Positions 9,266-19,329 of a stretch of DNA of 64,000 nt are shown piece by piece; within the stretch, counting starts at the first letter, position 1, and each line of letters starts with the position of its first letter. The stretch is taken from NCBI RefSeq assembly GCF_947501405.1, contig NZ_CANMVK010000002.1:1-64000 (forward strand), read 5' to 3'. The DNA comes from an uncultured Hoeflea sp. Its GTDB lineage: Bacteria > Pseudomonadota > Alphaproteobacteria > Rhizobiales > Rhizobiaceae. Below the pieces are notes generated by a model, which worked only from the letters and a program-made list of their open reading frames with translations, was not told the DNA's origin and made no database searches. Both the position numbers and the translations under genes were made by a program.

Positions 9266-10270
9266 ATGCCAAATCGAAAAAAACCGAAGGTCTACATCAC
9301 CCGCCGGCTTCCCGATCCGGTCGAGACCCGGATGCGCGAACTGTTCGATGCCGAACTCAACATCACCGACGAGCCGCGCGCCCAGCCTGAGCTGGTGGCC
9401 GCCATGCGCTCAGCCGATGTGCTGGTGCCCACCGTGACCGACCGGATCGATGCGGCGCTGATCGAGCAGGCCGGCCCGCAGATGAAGATGATCGCCAATT
9501 TCGGTAACGGCGTCGACAACATCGATGTCGATGCCGCGCAGAAAAAAGGCATCACCGTCACCAACACACCCAATGTGCTCTCCGATGACACCGCCGACAT
9601 GACCATGGCGCTGATGCTGGCTGTGCCCAGACGCCTGACCGAAGGCGCCAATGTGCTGGTTGGCAATGGTGCAAACTGGAAGGGTTGGTCGCCCACCTGG
9701 ATGCTGGGTCACCGCATCGGCGGCAAGCGGCTGGGCATCATCGGCATGGGTCGCATCGGAACTGCCGTCGCCCGCCGCGCCAAGGCCTTCGGATTGTCGA
9801 TCCACTATCACAACCGCCGCCGGGTCGACCCGACCACCGAGGACCAGCTCGAGGCCACCTATTGGGACAGTCTCGACCAGATGCTGGCCCGCGTTGACAT
9901 CGTCTCGGTCAACTGCCCGTCAACGCCCGCGACCTTTCATCTGCTCTCGGCCCGCAGGCTCGAACTGATGAAACCCGGGGCCTATATCGTCAACACCGCC
10001 CGCGGCGGCATCATTGACGAAGATGCGCTGGTCAAGGCGCTGCGCGAGGGCAGGCTTTCGGGCGCAGGCCTCGACGTGTTCGAACATGAGCCCGCCGTCG
10101 ACAAGCGGCTGGCCAAGCTTGCCACTGAGGGCAAGGTGGTGCTGCTGCCGCATATGGGATCCGCCACCATCGAGGGCCGCATCGATATGGGCGACAAGGT
10201 CATCATCAACATCCGCACCTTCTTCGATGGCCATCGCCCGCCCGACCGCGTGCTGCCTCTGGAGCACTAA
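9266..10270 (+). CDS. D-isomer-specific 2-hydroxyacid dehydrogenase (glyoxylate reductase-like)
   Basis: The 334-residue NAD(P)H-dependent dehydrogenase has the D-2-hydroxyacid dehydrogenase fold. It carries the Rossmann motif LGIIGMGRIGTAVARRA, the catalytic Arg and Glu regions (NTARGGIIDEDAL; GLDVFEHEPAVD) and the active-site His in LLPHMGSAT. It resembles rhizobial GyaR-type enzymes that reduce glyoxylate or hydroxypyruvate, but substrate choice cannot be read from sequence. ATG 9266 is preferred over a TTG at 9230, because MPNRKKPKVYITRRLP begins at the first beta strand. Confidence 0.9.
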   Translation: MPNRKKPKVYITRRLPDPVETRMRELFDAELNITDEPRAQPELVAAMRSADVLVPTVTDRIDAALIEQAGPQMKMIANFGNGVDNIDVDAAQKKGITVTNTPNVLSDDTADMTMALMLAVPRRLTEGANVLVGNGANWKGWSPTWMLGHRIGGKRLGIIGMGRIGTAVARRAKAFGLSIHYHNRRRVDPTTEDQLEATYWDSLDQMLARVDIVSVNCPSTPATFHLLSARRLELMKPGAYIVNTARGGIIDEDALVKALREGRLSGAGLDVFEHEPAVDKRLAKLATEGKVVLLPHMGSATIEGRIDMGDKVIINIRTFFDGHRPPDRVLPLEH

Positions 10271-10374
10271 TGCATGTCGCGCTCAATTGGATTCAATTGA
10301 GCGATAACGAACATGCATCATTTCAATGTGCTACAGCGACCTTTGCGCATCCAATTGGATGCCCGGCGCTGTAG
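10270..10374. repeat. nested palindromic intergenic element
   Basis: It lies between convergent genes. ATGCATGT (10270-10277) pairs with ACATGCAT (10311-10318) and encloses a perfect hairpin CGCTCAATTG / CAATTGAGCG (10280-10303). A second unit pairs CTACAGCG (10331-10338) with CGCTGTAG (10367-10374) and encloses a perfect 16-bp palindrome, GCATCCAATTGGATGC (10347-10362). The form resembles extragenic palindromes dispersed in rhizobial genomes. It may also act as a bidirectional terminator. Confidence 0.8.
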
Positions 10375-10411
10375 AACCGGTTTCTTCTCAACGATCGGGA
10401 AGCCAGCCGCT

Positions 10412-11170
10412 TCAGGTCTTGCGGCCGTAGCGCACGGTCTGGAAACTCGCGCCGAGCCCGTCATAGAGCAAAAGCCGGCCAATCAGCGGCTCACCGGCGC
10501 CGGTGATCAGCTTAATCACTTCCATGGCCTGAAGCGTGCCTATGACCCCGGTCAACGCCCCGATCACCCCGGCCTCGGCGCAGGAAGGAACAAGCCCCTC
10601 GGGTGGCGCTTCGGGAAACAGGTCGCGATACCGTGGGTTCGGCTTCCCCTTGTCGTCGCTTAAATGCGGCGCGAGCACGGTCACCGATCCGTCGAAGCGC
10701 CCAACTGCGGCCGTCACCAGAGGAATGCTCAGCACCTCCGCGGTGTCGGCCAGCAGGTAGCGGGTGTCGAAGTTGTCCGAACCGTCGACCACCATGTCGT
10801 AGGCCGTCAGAATGTCGACGGCGTTTTCCGATGTGAGCCGTTCACGATGGCCCACCACCCGGCAATGCGGATTGAGCCGTTCGAGCGACCGTGCCGCGCT
10901 TTCGGTCTTGGCCATGCCCACATGGGCGGTGTCGTGCAAGACCTGCCGTTGCAGATTGGATAGCGACACCGCGTCATCGTCGACAACACCCAAAAGCCCC
11001 ACGCCGGCGGCCGCGAGATAGCTCAGAACCGGAGATCCGAGCCCGCCCGCGCCGATCACCAGCACCCGGGCCGCCTTTAGCCTTTGCTGGCCGGCTCCGC
11101 CGATTTCGGCCAGCACAATGTGACGGGCGTAGCGGGCCACTTCCTCGGGGTTTAAAGAACTGTCGTTCAT
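10412..11170 (-). CDS. MoeB/ThiF-family sulfur-carrier adenylyltransferase
   Basis: The 252-residue E1-like enzyme should adenylate the C-terminal glycine of a ubiquitin-like sulfur carrier (MoaD or ThiS). It has the nucleotide loop VIGAGGLGSPVLSYL, the conserved Asp-rich strand (GVVDDDAVSLSNLQRQ) and the VPSCAEAGVIG segment. The two zinc-binding CxxC pairs of E. coli MoeB are absent: the corresponding place reads NPRYRDLFP and the C-terminus ends FQTVRYGRKT. GGAGACC precedes ATG 11170. It lies 37 bp downstream of recF on the same strand. MoeB versus ThiF specificity is undetermined. Confidence 0.85.
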   Translation of the reverse strand: MNDSSLNPEEVARYARHIVLAEIGGAGQQRLKAARVLVIGAGGLGSPVLSYLAAAGVGLLGVVDDDAVSLSNLQRQVLHDTAHVGMAKTESAARSLERLNPHCRVVGHRERLTSENAVDILTAYDMVVDGSDNFDTRYLLADTAEVLSIPLVTAAVGRFDGSVTVLAPHLSDDKGKPNPRYRDLFPEAPPEGLVPSCAEAGVIGALTGVIGTLQAMEVIKLITGAGEPLIGRLLLYDGLGASFQTVRYGRKT

Positions 11171-11207
11171 TTTGGTCTCCAAGATCCGCTTTGGCGCCGC
11201 ACGAACT

Positions 11208-12356
11208 TCATGCTGATACGCCTTTGTGCCGCTCGACACCGCCTGCCACCACGTCGAACATCTGGCCACGGTCGCCAAGACTGGCGAACATGGCGGCGTC
11301 CGTGCCGGTCATGAAGGCCTGACAATCCAGCGCCTCGACCAGATCGAACAGCGCCGCCCTGCGGCCCTCGTCGAGATGCGCGGCGATTTCGTCCAGGAGC
11401 AGCACCGGCGCATGGCCGGTCATGCTGCGCACCAGTTGTGCGTGCCCCAGAACAATGCCGATCAGCAGCGCCTTCTGCTCGCCGGTCGACGAAAGCGCCG
11501 CGGGCATTTCCTTGGCGCGGTGATGCACCACCAGATCCATCCGGTGCGGCCCGGCCAGCGTCCGTCCCGCGGCAGCATCTCGTCCGCGCCCGTCGCTCAA
11601 GAGATCGGCAAACGCGGCTTCCCGGTCGCTCGCCGACGGCAGCTCTTCATGGTCCAGAAAGCCCTCAAGCCGCACGCTGGCGGCGGGAAACACGCTGTCG
11701 GCGTGATGGCCTTCGATCAGCTTGGTCAGAAGATCGATGACTTCGCCGCGCGCCATCGCCATCGCCACGCCCAGTTCCGCCATCTGTGCTTCGAGCCCGT
11801 CAAGCCAGGCCGGGTCAGCGCGTCCGTCCGAGAGCAGGCGGTTGCGGCTGCGCATGGCGCGTTCGTAACTTAGCGCCCGCCCGCCATGAGCCGGGTCCAC
11901 GGATAGCACCAGCCGGTCTAAAAACCGGCGGCGATCGCTCGCCGGTCCGGTGAAGAGCCCATCCATGGCCGGTGTCAGCCACAGGATCCGCAGATGTTCG
12001 AGCAACGCGTCCGCCGAGCGGGCCGGTGCGGCGTTGATGCGCACCTTACGCGCGCCCGCATCCTCGCCGCTATTGACGCCGGTGCCCAGATCCACCGGTC
12101 CGGCCATGCCTTCAAGATGGGCGAAAACCGTAAACCCCTGCGACGGCTCCGATCCGGCACGGACCAGATCGCCATAATTCGCGCGCCGCAGCCCGCGGCC
12201 GGGCGTCAGCAGCGACACGGCCTCCATAAGATTGGTTTTGCCCGCGCCATTGTCGCCGACCAGCACGACATGGCGCTCGTCGAGGTTCAGCGACAATTCG
12301 GCGTAATTACGAAATCCGGTGAGCTTCAGACGCTCGATGTGCACCTTCGGGGCCAT
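11208..12356 (-). CDS. recF: DNA replication and repair protein RecF
   Basis: The 382-residue SMC-like ATPase loads RecA at gaps together with RecO and RecR. It starts with VHIERLKLTGFRNY and has Walker A GDNGAGKT (residues 34-41), a signature helix ALSSTGEQKALLIG and Walker B PVLLLDEIAAHLD. It is separated from dnaN by about 70 bp. The recF-dnaN-dnaA linkage on one strand resembles the classical replication gene cluster. Confidence 0.96.
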   Translation of the reverse strand: MAPKVHIERLKLTGFRNYAELSLNLDERHVVLVGDNGAGKTNLMEAVSLLTPGRGLRRANYGDLVRAGSEPSQGFTVFAHLEGMAGPVDLGTGVNSGEDAGARKVRINAAPARSADALLEHLRILWLTPAMDGLFTGPASDRRRFLDRLVLSVDPAHGGRALSYERAMRSRNRLLSDGRADPAWLDGLEAQMAELGVAMAMARGEVIDLLTKLIEGHHADSVFPAASVRLEGFLDHEELPSASDREAAFADLLSDGRGRDAAAGRTLAGPHRMDLVVHHRAKEMPAALSSTGEQKALLIGIVLGHAQLVRSMTGHAPVLLLDEIAAHLDEGRRAALFDLVEALDCQAFMTGTDAAMFASLGDRGQMFDVVAGGVERHKGVSA

Positions 12357-12424
12357 CCCAGTCTCCGCTCCGACCTTTCCGCAGCCACGTGCGGCAATAC
12401 GCTCCGCTGGCGGTGGTCCAGGTA

Positions 12425-13543
12425 CTAGACGCGCATCGGCATCAGCACATAGAGCGCGTCATCGCCGGCGGTGTCACGCACCAGGGTCGGCGATCCGGGA
12501 TCGGCGAGCATGAACACTGCGTCGCTGCCTGAAAGCTGATTGGTGATGTCGAGCAGATATTTCGCGTTGAAGCCGATTTCCAGCGGATCACGCTCATAGC
12601 CCACCGCCAGTTCCTCGGTGGCGCTGCCGGAATCAGGGTTGTTGACCGTCAATGTCAATTGCCCGTCGGCGATGGCGAGCTTGACTGCGCGCCCGCGCTC
12701 CGAGGAAATCGTCGAAACACGGTCGACCGCCTGGGCGAAGCTTTGGCAATCCACCGTAAGCTCCTTGTCGTTGCCGGTCGGGATCACCCGCTGGTAATCC
12801 GGGAAGGTGCCGTCGATAAGTTTCGACGTCATGACCACCGAGCCGATGGTGAAGCGGATCTTGGCGTCGGACACTTCCACGGTCACGGTCAGATCCGGAT
12901 TGTCGACCAGCTTTTGCAGCTCACCCACGGTCTTGCGCGGAATGATGATGCCCGGCATGCCTTCCGAGCCCGATGGCGCATCGACGTCGGCGCGCGCCAG
13001 CCGATGGCCGTCGGTGGCCACCGCACGCAGTTTCAAGGCGCCTTCACTTTCGATGGTGTGAACGAAAATGCCGTTGAGATAGTAACGGGTCTCTTCCGTC
13101 GAAATCGCAAACTGGGTGCGGTCGATCAGCATCTTGATCTGCGTCGCTGGCAAGCGGAATGTATGGCTGAAGGCGCCGGCGGTCAGATCAGGAAAATCCG
13201 ATTCCGGCAAACATTGCAGCGAGAATTTAGAGCGCCCCGAGGCCACCGTCATCGAGGCACCGTCGGGATTTGTGGCCAGCAGCACTTCCGACCCGTCCGA
13301 CAGCTTGCGCACGATGTCGTAAAGCAGATGCGCCGGCACCGTGGTGGAGCCCGCCTGCTCAATCATCGCCGGCGTCGCCTCGGTGATTTCCAGATCCAGA
13401 TCGGTGGCCTTCATGTCGAGCGTCGCGCCCTCGGCCTTCAGCAGCACATTCGACAGGATCGGAATGGTGTTGCGGCGCTCAACCACGCGATGCACGTGGT
13501 TCAGCGATTTCAGGAGGTTGGAACGCTCGAGGGTGACACGCAT
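12425..13543 (-). CDS. dnaN: DNA polymerase III beta subunit (sliding clamp)
   Basis: The 372-residue clamp has the three-fold repeated domain structure of DnaN. It begins MRVTLERSNLLKSLNHVHRV and ends in ALYVLMPMRV, the conserved C-terminal strand that forms part of the partner-binding cleft. Length is standard. Downstream of dnaA, with a strong terminator between them, it probably has its own promoter in 13544-13696. Confidence 0.97.
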   Translation of the reverse strand: MRVTLERSNLLKSLNHVHRVVERRNTIPILSNVLLKAEGATLDMKATDLDLEITEATPAMIEQAGSTTVPAHLLYDIVRKLSDGSEVLLATNPDGASMTVASGRSKFSLQCLPESDFPDLTAGAFSHTFRLPATQIKMLIDRTQFAISTEETRYYLNGIFVHTIESEGALKLRAVATDGHRLARADVDAPSGSEGMPGIIIPRKTVGELQKLVDNPDLTVTVEVSDAKIRFTIGSVVMTSKLIDGTFPDYQRVIPTGNDKELTVDCQSFAQAVDRVSTISSERGRAVKLAIADGQLTLTVNNPDSGSATEELAVGYERDPLEIGFNAKYLLDITNQLSGSDAVFMLADPGSPTLVRDTAGDDALYVLMPMRV

Positions 13544-13696
13544 GATCTGGTTACCGCTTGGCTTGGGGCCGGCGCGGGGCGCGCTGACCTTTCAAATATT
13601 GTCTTTTCAGGCTGGCGCCTTTTTCAGCTCCCGCAGGATGGCGCGCGCGGCGCCGTGCCCGGGCAGGCAAAATGGCAGATAACGGGCAGGTTTTGC

Positions 13697-13735
13697 AACA
13701 AAAACCGGCCCGGGCGTGACCGCCCGAGCCGGGAT
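13697..13735 (-). terminator. rho-independent terminator after dnaA
   Basis: On the minus strand GGCTCGGGCG pairs with CGCCCGGGCC across a 4-nt loop and is followed by GGTTTTTG. It starts about 30 bp past the dnaA stop, so dnaA and dnaN are probably transcribed separately. Confidence 0.8.
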
Positions 13736-13764
13736 TCTGGGGATAATCGCCGTGGCTTCGGCCG

Positions 13765-15333
13765 TTACTCGATAATCAGCCGTTTCAGCAGCTCGATCTC
13801 GTGGCCCAGCTTGGTGTCCGAGGTGATCAGTTCCTCGATCTTGCGCACTGCATGCAGCACCGTGGTGTGGTCGCGCCCGCCAAACCGGCGGCCGATTTCG
13901 GGGAACGAGCGCGGCGTCATGGTCTTGGCCAGATACATCGCGATCTGCCGCGGTTTGACGATCACTCTCGTGCGCCGGTCCGACACCAGCTCCTGCCGCG
14001 AGACATTGTAATGCCGCGACACCACCCGCTGGATGTCTTCGATCCGCACCCGCTTGGGTTCGCCCGCATTGACCAGATGGCCGAGCAGCTCGCTCACCCG
14101 CTCAATCGTCAGGTTCGGCTCGAAACTGCGCCGGAACAGAAGCTGATTGAACGCCCCCTCGAGCTCCCGCCCGCTCGAGGTGATGTTCTGGGCGACATGG
14201 GCAAGGATGTCCTCGCCGATGTCGAGTGTGGCATCCTCGATCTGCGCAATCGTCAGGCGTTGGCGCAGCATTTCCAGTCGCATCTCGTAGTCAGGCGCCT
14301 CGATCTCGATCGCCACGCCGCCCTGCAGCCGCGAGCGCACCCGCGGGTCCAGCGATTCCAGCTCCCAGGGCGCGCGATCGGCGGCCACCACCACCTGACG
14401 CGCGGAATCGAGCAGCATGTTGAGCAGATGGCAGAATTCGTGCTGGATCGACTTGCCCTGCAAAAACTGCATGTCGTCGATCACAAGAAGATCGATGTTG
14501 CGCAGCGATTCCTTGAACGACAGCGCATCATTGTCGCGGATCGCGGTGGCGAAGCGCCACATGAAATATTCCGCCGTCAGATACACCACGCGCGGGTTGC
14601 GGGCATGCTGGCTGGCGGCTGCGGCGATCGCCTGCAGTAAATGGGTCTTGCCCAGCCCCACATTGGAGTGGATGAACAGCGGGTTGAACCGCACCGAACC
14701 GGTGCCGGCTTCGGCAATCGTCTTGGCCGCCGCCAGCGCCACCCGGTTGGAGGAACCCTCGACGTAGCTTTCAAAGGTGTAGCGCGGGTCAAGCGGCGAG
14801 CCGATCACCGAATTGGCCGCATGCGGTCCCCTGAATTGCGCCGCGAACTGCGCGCCCGCGCCTTTCATGGTCACCGTTGGTTCCTTGCGTACACCCGGCT
14901 GGCTGGCAGCAGACTGGGTGACGGCAGCCGGTTTGGTCTTTGCCGCCGCCTCGGAGGCCGGCACCAAGCGGGTCGCCGAGCGCACCACGATCTCAACCTT
15001 GAGAATATTGCCGTCTTCCTCGCGGAACAGCGCGGTGATCTGGTCGAGATATTTGTTGTTGATCCAGGATTTCAAAAATGTAGTCGGAACCGACAGCCGC
15101 ACCACACTCTTGGATGCCGACTGCAGCTTCAGCCGTCCGAACCAGCTGGTAAACACCTCTGGCCCGACCTGCGCCTTCAACCGCGCCATCACCCGGTTGA
15201 AAGCATCATCGCTTTTGTTCATGTCCGCCCCTTCGCCGGCCGCCGGACAAGCATCGCCGCCAAGCGGACGGGCGTTCATATTGTTTTCGCCCCAAAGCTC
15301 CGCTTTTTTCGCAGTCGTCGTCTGTGCTTGCAT
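13765..15333 (-). CDS. dnaA: chromosomal replication initiator DnaA
   Basis: From ATG 15333 the protein has 522 residues; from ATG 15222 ([20 protein letters not shown]) it has 485. The second start has a good GAAGGGG 6-8 nt upstream, so the shorter form is a serious alternative. Domain I contains [15 protein letters not shown]. The AAA+ domain has the ATP loop [10 protein letters not shown], with Ser in place of the first Gly of the consensus, and [14 protein letters not shown] as Walker B. Domain IV ends with the DNA-binding signature [16 protein letters not shown]. It initiates replication by binding DnaA boxes at oriC. The neighbour rpsT upstream is typical of the order. Confidence 0.97.
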   Translation of the reverse strand: MQAQTTTAKKAELWGENNMNARPLGGDACPAAGEGADMNKSDDAFNRVMARLKAQVGPEVFTSWFGRLKLQSASKSVVRLSVPTTFLKSWINNKYLDQITALFREEDGNILKVEIVVRSATRLVPASEAAAKTKPAAVTQSAASQPGVRKEPTVTMKGAGAQFAAQFRGPHAANSVIGSPLDPRYTFESYVEGSSNRVALAAAKTIAEAGTGSVRFNPLFIHSNVGLGKTHLLQAIAAAASQHARNPRVVYLTAEYFMWRFATAIRDNDALSFKESLRNIDLLVIDDMQFLQGKSIQHEFCHLLNMLLDSARQVVVAADRAPWELESLDPRVRSRLQGGVAIEIEAPDYEMRLEMLRQRLTIAQIEDATLDIGEDILAHVAQNITSSGRELEGAFNQLLFRRSFEPNLTIERVSELLGHLVNAGEPKRVRIEDIQRVVSRHYNVSRQELVSDRRTRVIVKPRQIAMYLAKTMTPRSFPEIGRRFGGRDHTTVLHAVRKIEELITSDTKLGHEIELLKRLIIE

Positions 15334-16053
15334 CGCCGCCGTAACCCCTGTTGCCGCATCAAGACCGGGTTCATTCCCGCCCTCTTATGAGTTCGCCCGG
15401 ATAGTCCGGGAGATTATGTTGCCTTTGTCGCGGTTGCCCCCGCCATGGTGCCTCCCCTTGTCTCGCATCCTTGACGGCCTCGTACCGTCAGCGGGACACA
15501 GTTTTCCCATTCTGCCGAATCCCCCGATCCGGAAGTTGCGGCCTCATTGCATGGCGATACATCGCGCTTGCAACCAGAGGTTTTATTTGGGTTTGCCCGG
15601 CAAGAGCGCCGGACACCAAGGTGCGGGATGGACGTTTGAAGCCGCATTTCGCGGTCAGGCCGTCCTGGAACCCTTAAGTTCCGCGCCCCTTGTTGGCCGT
15701 ATTTAGGCAGGATGAGACAGGCAGATCAAGCAGCTTATTTACGAAAAATTCATACATTGGGGCTTGACTCGAAAAGCCGAAAAAAGGGCCTCTTGCGACC
15801 CATGATAACAGGCAATTGGATTCATTGCCTTTTCGCGGCTTCATGTTTTTTTGAGCCTGCCAAGAAGCGGTGCATACAAAATTAAGGGACTTGACACGAC
15901 TCGCGCTGATTCCCTTCTTCAGTCACGGCCCGATTTTGGCCACCTCCCGTATGCCATTGAAAAGAAACAATTTTGTTTGTGACCATGACGGAACCGTGAC
16001 AATCGTTTACGGGTCTCGCCTCAAGGATGTCGCAACCCTTTGCACACGCAAGC
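15334..16053. other. long intergenic region upstream of dnaA
   Basis: About 720 bp separate dnaA from the rpsT terminator, and the part from 15700 to 16020 is visibly richer in A and T than its surroundings. It must hold the dnaA promoter. I found no convincing open reading frame. I also found no close match to TTATNCACA: the nearest is TTATTTACG at 15735, with two mismatches. I therefore do not call oriC here. Confidence 0.6.
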
Positions 16054-16080
16054 AAAAAGGCCCGGACATGCCGGGCCTTT
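16054..16080 (-). terminator. rho-independent terminator of rpsT
   Basis: A perfect 10-bp stem AAAGGCCCGG / CCGGGCCTTT with a 5-nt loop is followed on the minus strand by a T run. It lies about 25 bp past the rpsT stop. Confidence 0.9.
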
Positions 16081-16106
16081 CGTCGACTAAGGAAATTTTT
16101 GCCGGT

Positions 16107-16373
16107 TTACGCGGAGATTGCCTTGACCCGGCTCGACAGCCGCGAAATCTTCCGCGAGGCGGTGTTGGCGTGCACCACGCCCTTGGTGGCGGCGCGCATC
16201 AGTTCGGGCTGAGCTGCCTTCAGCGCTTCGCTTGCGGCAGCCTTGTCGCCGGAGCTGATGGCTTCCTCGACCTTGCGCAGGAAACCGCGCACTCGCGAGC
16301 GGCGCGCCTTGTTGATTTCGGTGCGGCGAGCGATCTTGCGGGTCGCCTTTTTCGCCGAAGTTGTATTGGCCAT
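16107..16373 (-). CDS. rpsT: 30S ribosomal protein S20
   Basis: The 88-residue lysine- and arginine-rich protein has the S20 pattern: [20 protein letters not shown] at the start and [16 protein letters not shown] near the end. It binds the 5' domain of 16S rRNA. It lies upstream of dnaA on the same strand and has its own terminator. Its promoter should lie in 16374-16603. Confidence 0.97.
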   Translation of the reverse strand: MANTTSAKKATRKIARRTEINKARRSRVRGFLRKVEEAISSGDKAAASEALKAAQPELMRAATKGVVHANTASRKISRLSSRVKAISA

Positions 16374-16603
16374 AAATGCCTCTCAGTTGTCAAAAGCGTC
16401 AATCCGACCGAAAAGCGCCCCTGGCGGAGCGTGTCGCTTTGACGTCCGGAATGCGAAAAAACCACGGCAAGCCCGAAAGCTGCCATTCGATGGCGGGCCT
16501 ATACCGGGAATTCCGGCTTGCGTCAACGCAAAAACCGCCGGCGCAAACCAGTGTTGCGCCGCAGGCATGGCGCCTGCCCGCAAGCCGGTGGCGGAGCGGA
16601 GCC

Positions 16604-17377
16604 TTACCGGTTCTTGAACTGTGCCTTGCGCTTTTCAATGAAGGCGCCCATGCCTTCCTTCTGATCCTCGGTCGCAAACAGCGAGTGAAACAGCCGCCGC
16701 TCGAAGCGCAAGCCTTCGGCCAGAGTCAACTCATCGGCGCGGTTGACCGATTCCTTGACCATCATCGCCACCGGCAGCGAGAAGCCGGCGATTTTCTCCG
16801 CCGCCTTGATCGCGGTTGTCAAAAGCTCATCGCCAGGCACCACGCGGGCCACCAGCCCCGAGCGTTCGGCTTCCTCTGCGTCCATCATCCGCCCGGTCAG
16901 GCACAGATCCATCGCCTTGGCCTTGCCGACGGCGCGGGTCATCCGCTGCGTGCCGCCCATGCCGGGGATCACACCCAGGGTGATTTCCGGCTGACCGAAT
17001 TTGGCGCTCTCGGCGGCGATGATGAAATCGCACATCATTGCAAGCTCGCAACCGCCGCCCAGAGCGTAGCCCGAGACCGCGGCGATCACCGGTTTGCGGG
17101 TTTCGGCGACCGCGCTCCAGCCCTCGAAGAAATCATCCATATAAGCGCCGACATAGTCGAGCGGCTGCATCTCCTTGATGTCCGCGCCGGCGGCAAAGGC
17201 TTTTTCGGAGCCGGTCAGCACGATCGCGCCGATCTTGTCGTCGCCGCCATATTGAGCCAGCGTCTCGCGCAATTCGCCGAGCAGTTCCGAATTGAGCGCG
17301 TTGAGCGCGTCGGGCCGGTTGAGCGTGATGATGGCCACCCGACCGCGTGTTTCGGTTTTCAGCGTCTTGAGCGCCAT
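16604..17377 (-). CDS. enoyl-CoA hydratase
   Basis: The 257-residue crotonase-fold enzyme hydrates 2-trans-enoyl-CoA in beta-oxidation. The oxyanion-hole segments are [13 protein letters not shown] and [15 protein letters not shown], and the second catalytic Glu lies in [17 protein letters not shown]. Both catalytic glutamates (in GGGCE and QPE) are present, so it should be a true hydratase. AAGGAG precedes the ATG. It is placed between mutM and rpsT on the same strand, as in related genomes. Confidence 0.93.
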   Translation of the reverse strand: MALKTLKTETRGRVAIITLNRPDALNALNSELLGELRETLAQYGGDDKIGAIVLTGSEKAFAAGADIKEMQPLDYVGAYMDDFFEGWSAVAETRKPVIAAVSGYALGGGCELAMMCDFIIAAESAKFGQPEITLGVIPGMGGTQRMTRAVGKAKAMDLCLTGRMMDAEEAERSGLVARVVPGDELLTTAIKAAEKIAGFSLPVAMMVKESVNRADELTLAEGLRFERRLFHSLFATEDQKEGMGAFIEKRKAQFKNR

Positions 17378-17406
17378 GTCGTTTCTCCTTGTTCAGACCC
17401 GGGGGA

Positions 17407-18303
17407 TCAGTGTTTTTGGCAGCGCGGGCACATGAATGTCGACCGCCCGGCCTGCGTGATGCGGCGAACCGTATCGCCACAGCCGGGCCGGGGGCAAGCC
17501 TCTCCCTCGCGGTCATAGACCGAAAACCCGTGCTGGAAATAGCCCAGCGTACCATCAGCCTGTATGTGATCCCTGAGCGACGAGCCCCCTGCGGCAATTG
17601 CCTCGGCGATCACCGCGCGGATGTTGTCCGTCAGCCGCTCGAGGCTGATGCGCGGTGCGCCTGCCTTGGTGACCAGCCGGCCCGCCGGTTTGACCGGCGA
17701 CAGCCCGGCGCGCCACAGCGCCTCGCAGACATAGATGTTGCCCAACCCGGCAATGATGCGTTGATCAAGCAACGCGGCCTTGAGCGGCGCTGCCTTGCCC
17801 TTGAACCGCGCGGCGATATCGACCGGATCGAGGCTGTTCCCGGTGGGCTCGACGCCCAGGCTTTTGAACCACGGGTGCTCGGAAAGTGCCGCCCGCTCGA
17901 TCAGGTCCATGTAGCCGAACCGCCGCGGGTCGTTGTAGATCACCCGCGCGCTGCCTGCCGGGCCGGCGACATGAAACACCACATGGTCGTGCCGGTCATC
18001 CTTGGTGCGCGGATGGTGGAACACGCCCGGATCCAGCGACTGCTCGCCATCGGGCTCGATCCGGAACGATCCCGACATGCCCAGATGGCAGACCAGCGCC
18101 ATGCCGTCATCAAGCTCGACGATCAGATATTTCGCCCGCCGCCCCATCGAAGCGATCGTCCGGTTCTCAAGCCGGGCGGAAAAATCAGCGGGGAATGCGA
18201 ACCGCAAATCCGCGCGCCGCTGCTCGACCCGGACAATGCGCGCGCCTTCCATCACCGGCTGCAATCCGCGGCGTACGGTTTCGACTTCGGGCAGTTCAGG
18301 CAA
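17407..18303 (-). CDS. mutM: formamidopyrimidine-DNA glycosylase MutM (Fpg)
   Basis: The 298-residue bifunctional glycosylase/AP lyase removes 8-oxoguanine. The start is a TTG at 18303 with GGGAGA upstream. It is fixed because the enzyme needs the N-terminal [13 protein letters not shown], where Pro2 is the Schiff-base nucleophile and Glu3 is catalytic. The C-terminus is a four-cysteine zinc finger (CPRPGC and FMCPRC). The catalytic lysine region is [12 protein letters not shown]. It is divergent from ubiE. Confidence 0.96.
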   Translation of the reverse strand: MPELPEVETVRRGLQPVMEGARIVRVEQRRADLRFAFPADFSARLENRTIASMGRRAKYLIVELDDGMALVCHLGMSGSFRIEPDGEQSLDPGVFHHPRTKDDRHDHVVFHVAGPAGSARVIYNDPRRFGYMDLIERAALSEHPWFKSLGVEPTGNSLDPVDIAARFKGKAAPLKAALLDQRIIAGLGNIYVCEALWRAGLSPVKPAGRLVTKAGAPRISLERLTDNIRAVIAEAIAAGGSSLRDHIQADGTLGYFQHGFSVYDREGEACPRPGCGDTVRRITQAGRSTFMCPRCQKH

Positions 18304-18548
18304 GACGGTCTCCCAGTTTCATCTTCCGGCGCCGTTTCATGGCGGTACCGCATCACCGGCCCCATAGTGGTCGCTGGCAATAATGTGATGTCCGCACTAT
18401 AAAGCGGCGCGCTATGCCGCAGTGCGATCCAATGCGTCTAGATAGCGTGGCGGATGCCGATCGGCTATGGTCGCGGCCGCAATCCAGATGGTTTTTGGCC
18501 GATGGTCCGGCACCGTCGAGCCACAGTCTGTAACAACGGGAACCAGTT

Positions 18549-19325
18549 ATGTCCGATCAGCGCGTCTCCGCACGGGGCGGAATGCAAACCTCCTACGGTT
18601 TTCGCACCGTCCCTGACGGTGAAAAACAGACCCTTGTCAATGATGTCTTTCACAAGGTAGCCAGGCGCTATGACATCATGAACGACGTGATGTCGGGCGG
18701 CATGCACCGGGTCTGGAAAGACGCCATGATTGCTAGCCTCAACCCGCGGCGGCGTCCCGGTTACCGCTTTCTCGACGTGGCCGGCGGCACTGGCGATATC
18801 GCCTTCCGCATCGTCGCCGCCTCCGGCGGTCAGGCTCAGGGAACAGTGCTCGACATCAACGGCTCGATGCTCGGCGTCGGCGCAGAACGCGCCACGAAGA
18901 AGGGTTTCACCGAAAATCTCGATTTCGTCGAAGCCAATGCCGAAGAGCTGCCCTTTGAGGACCAGAGCTTTGACGCCTATACGATTGCCTTCGGAATCCG
19001 CAATGTGCCCGACATCGACAAGGCGCTCAGCGAAGCCTACCGGGTGCTCCGGCGCGGCGGCCGGTTCTTGTGCCTCGAATTCTCCGAGGTCGAAATTCCG
19101 TTGCTGGACCGCGTCTACGACGCCTGGTCGTTCAGCGGCATTCCCGCGATGGGAAAAGCCATTGCCGGGGATGCTGAACCCTACCAGTATCTTGTCGAAT
19201 CGATCCGCAAGTTCCCCAATCAGCGTGATTTCGCGGCGATGATCGAGCGTGCCGGCTTATCCCGCGTCGGCTTCACAAATTACACCGGCGGCGTCGCCGC
19301 GCTGCATTCGGGCTGGAAGATCTGA
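18549..19325 (+). CDS. ubiE: ubiquinone/menaquinone C-methyltransferase UbiE
   Basis: The 258-residue SAM-dependent methyltransferase adds the C-5 methyl group of ubiquinone (C-2 of menaquinone). UbiE motifs seen are [20 protein letters not shown], the SAM loop [15 protein letters not shown] and [14 protein letters not shown], with a C-terminal [15 protein letters not shown]. It is the first gene of ubiE-ubiB-coaBC, with ubiB 4 bp downstream. Confidence 0.97.
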   Translation: MSDQRVSARGGMQTSYGFRTVPDGEKQTLVNDVFHKVARRYDIMNDVMSGGMHRVWKDAMIASLNPRRRPGYRFLDVAGGTGDIAFRIVAASGGQAQGTVLDINGSMLGVGAERATKKGFTENLDFVEANAEELPFEDQSFDAYTIAFGIRNVPDIDKALSEAYRVLRRGGRFLCLEFSEVEIPLLDRVYDAWSFSGIPAMGKAIAGDAEPYQYLVESIRKFPNQRDFAAMIERAGLSRVGFTNYTGGVAALHSGWKI

Positions 19326-19329
19326 ACCC

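Noticed and set aside
15700-16020. Chromosomal origin at dnaA
   Set aside because: AT-rich, but no cluster of DnaA boxes was found; the best match has two mismatches.
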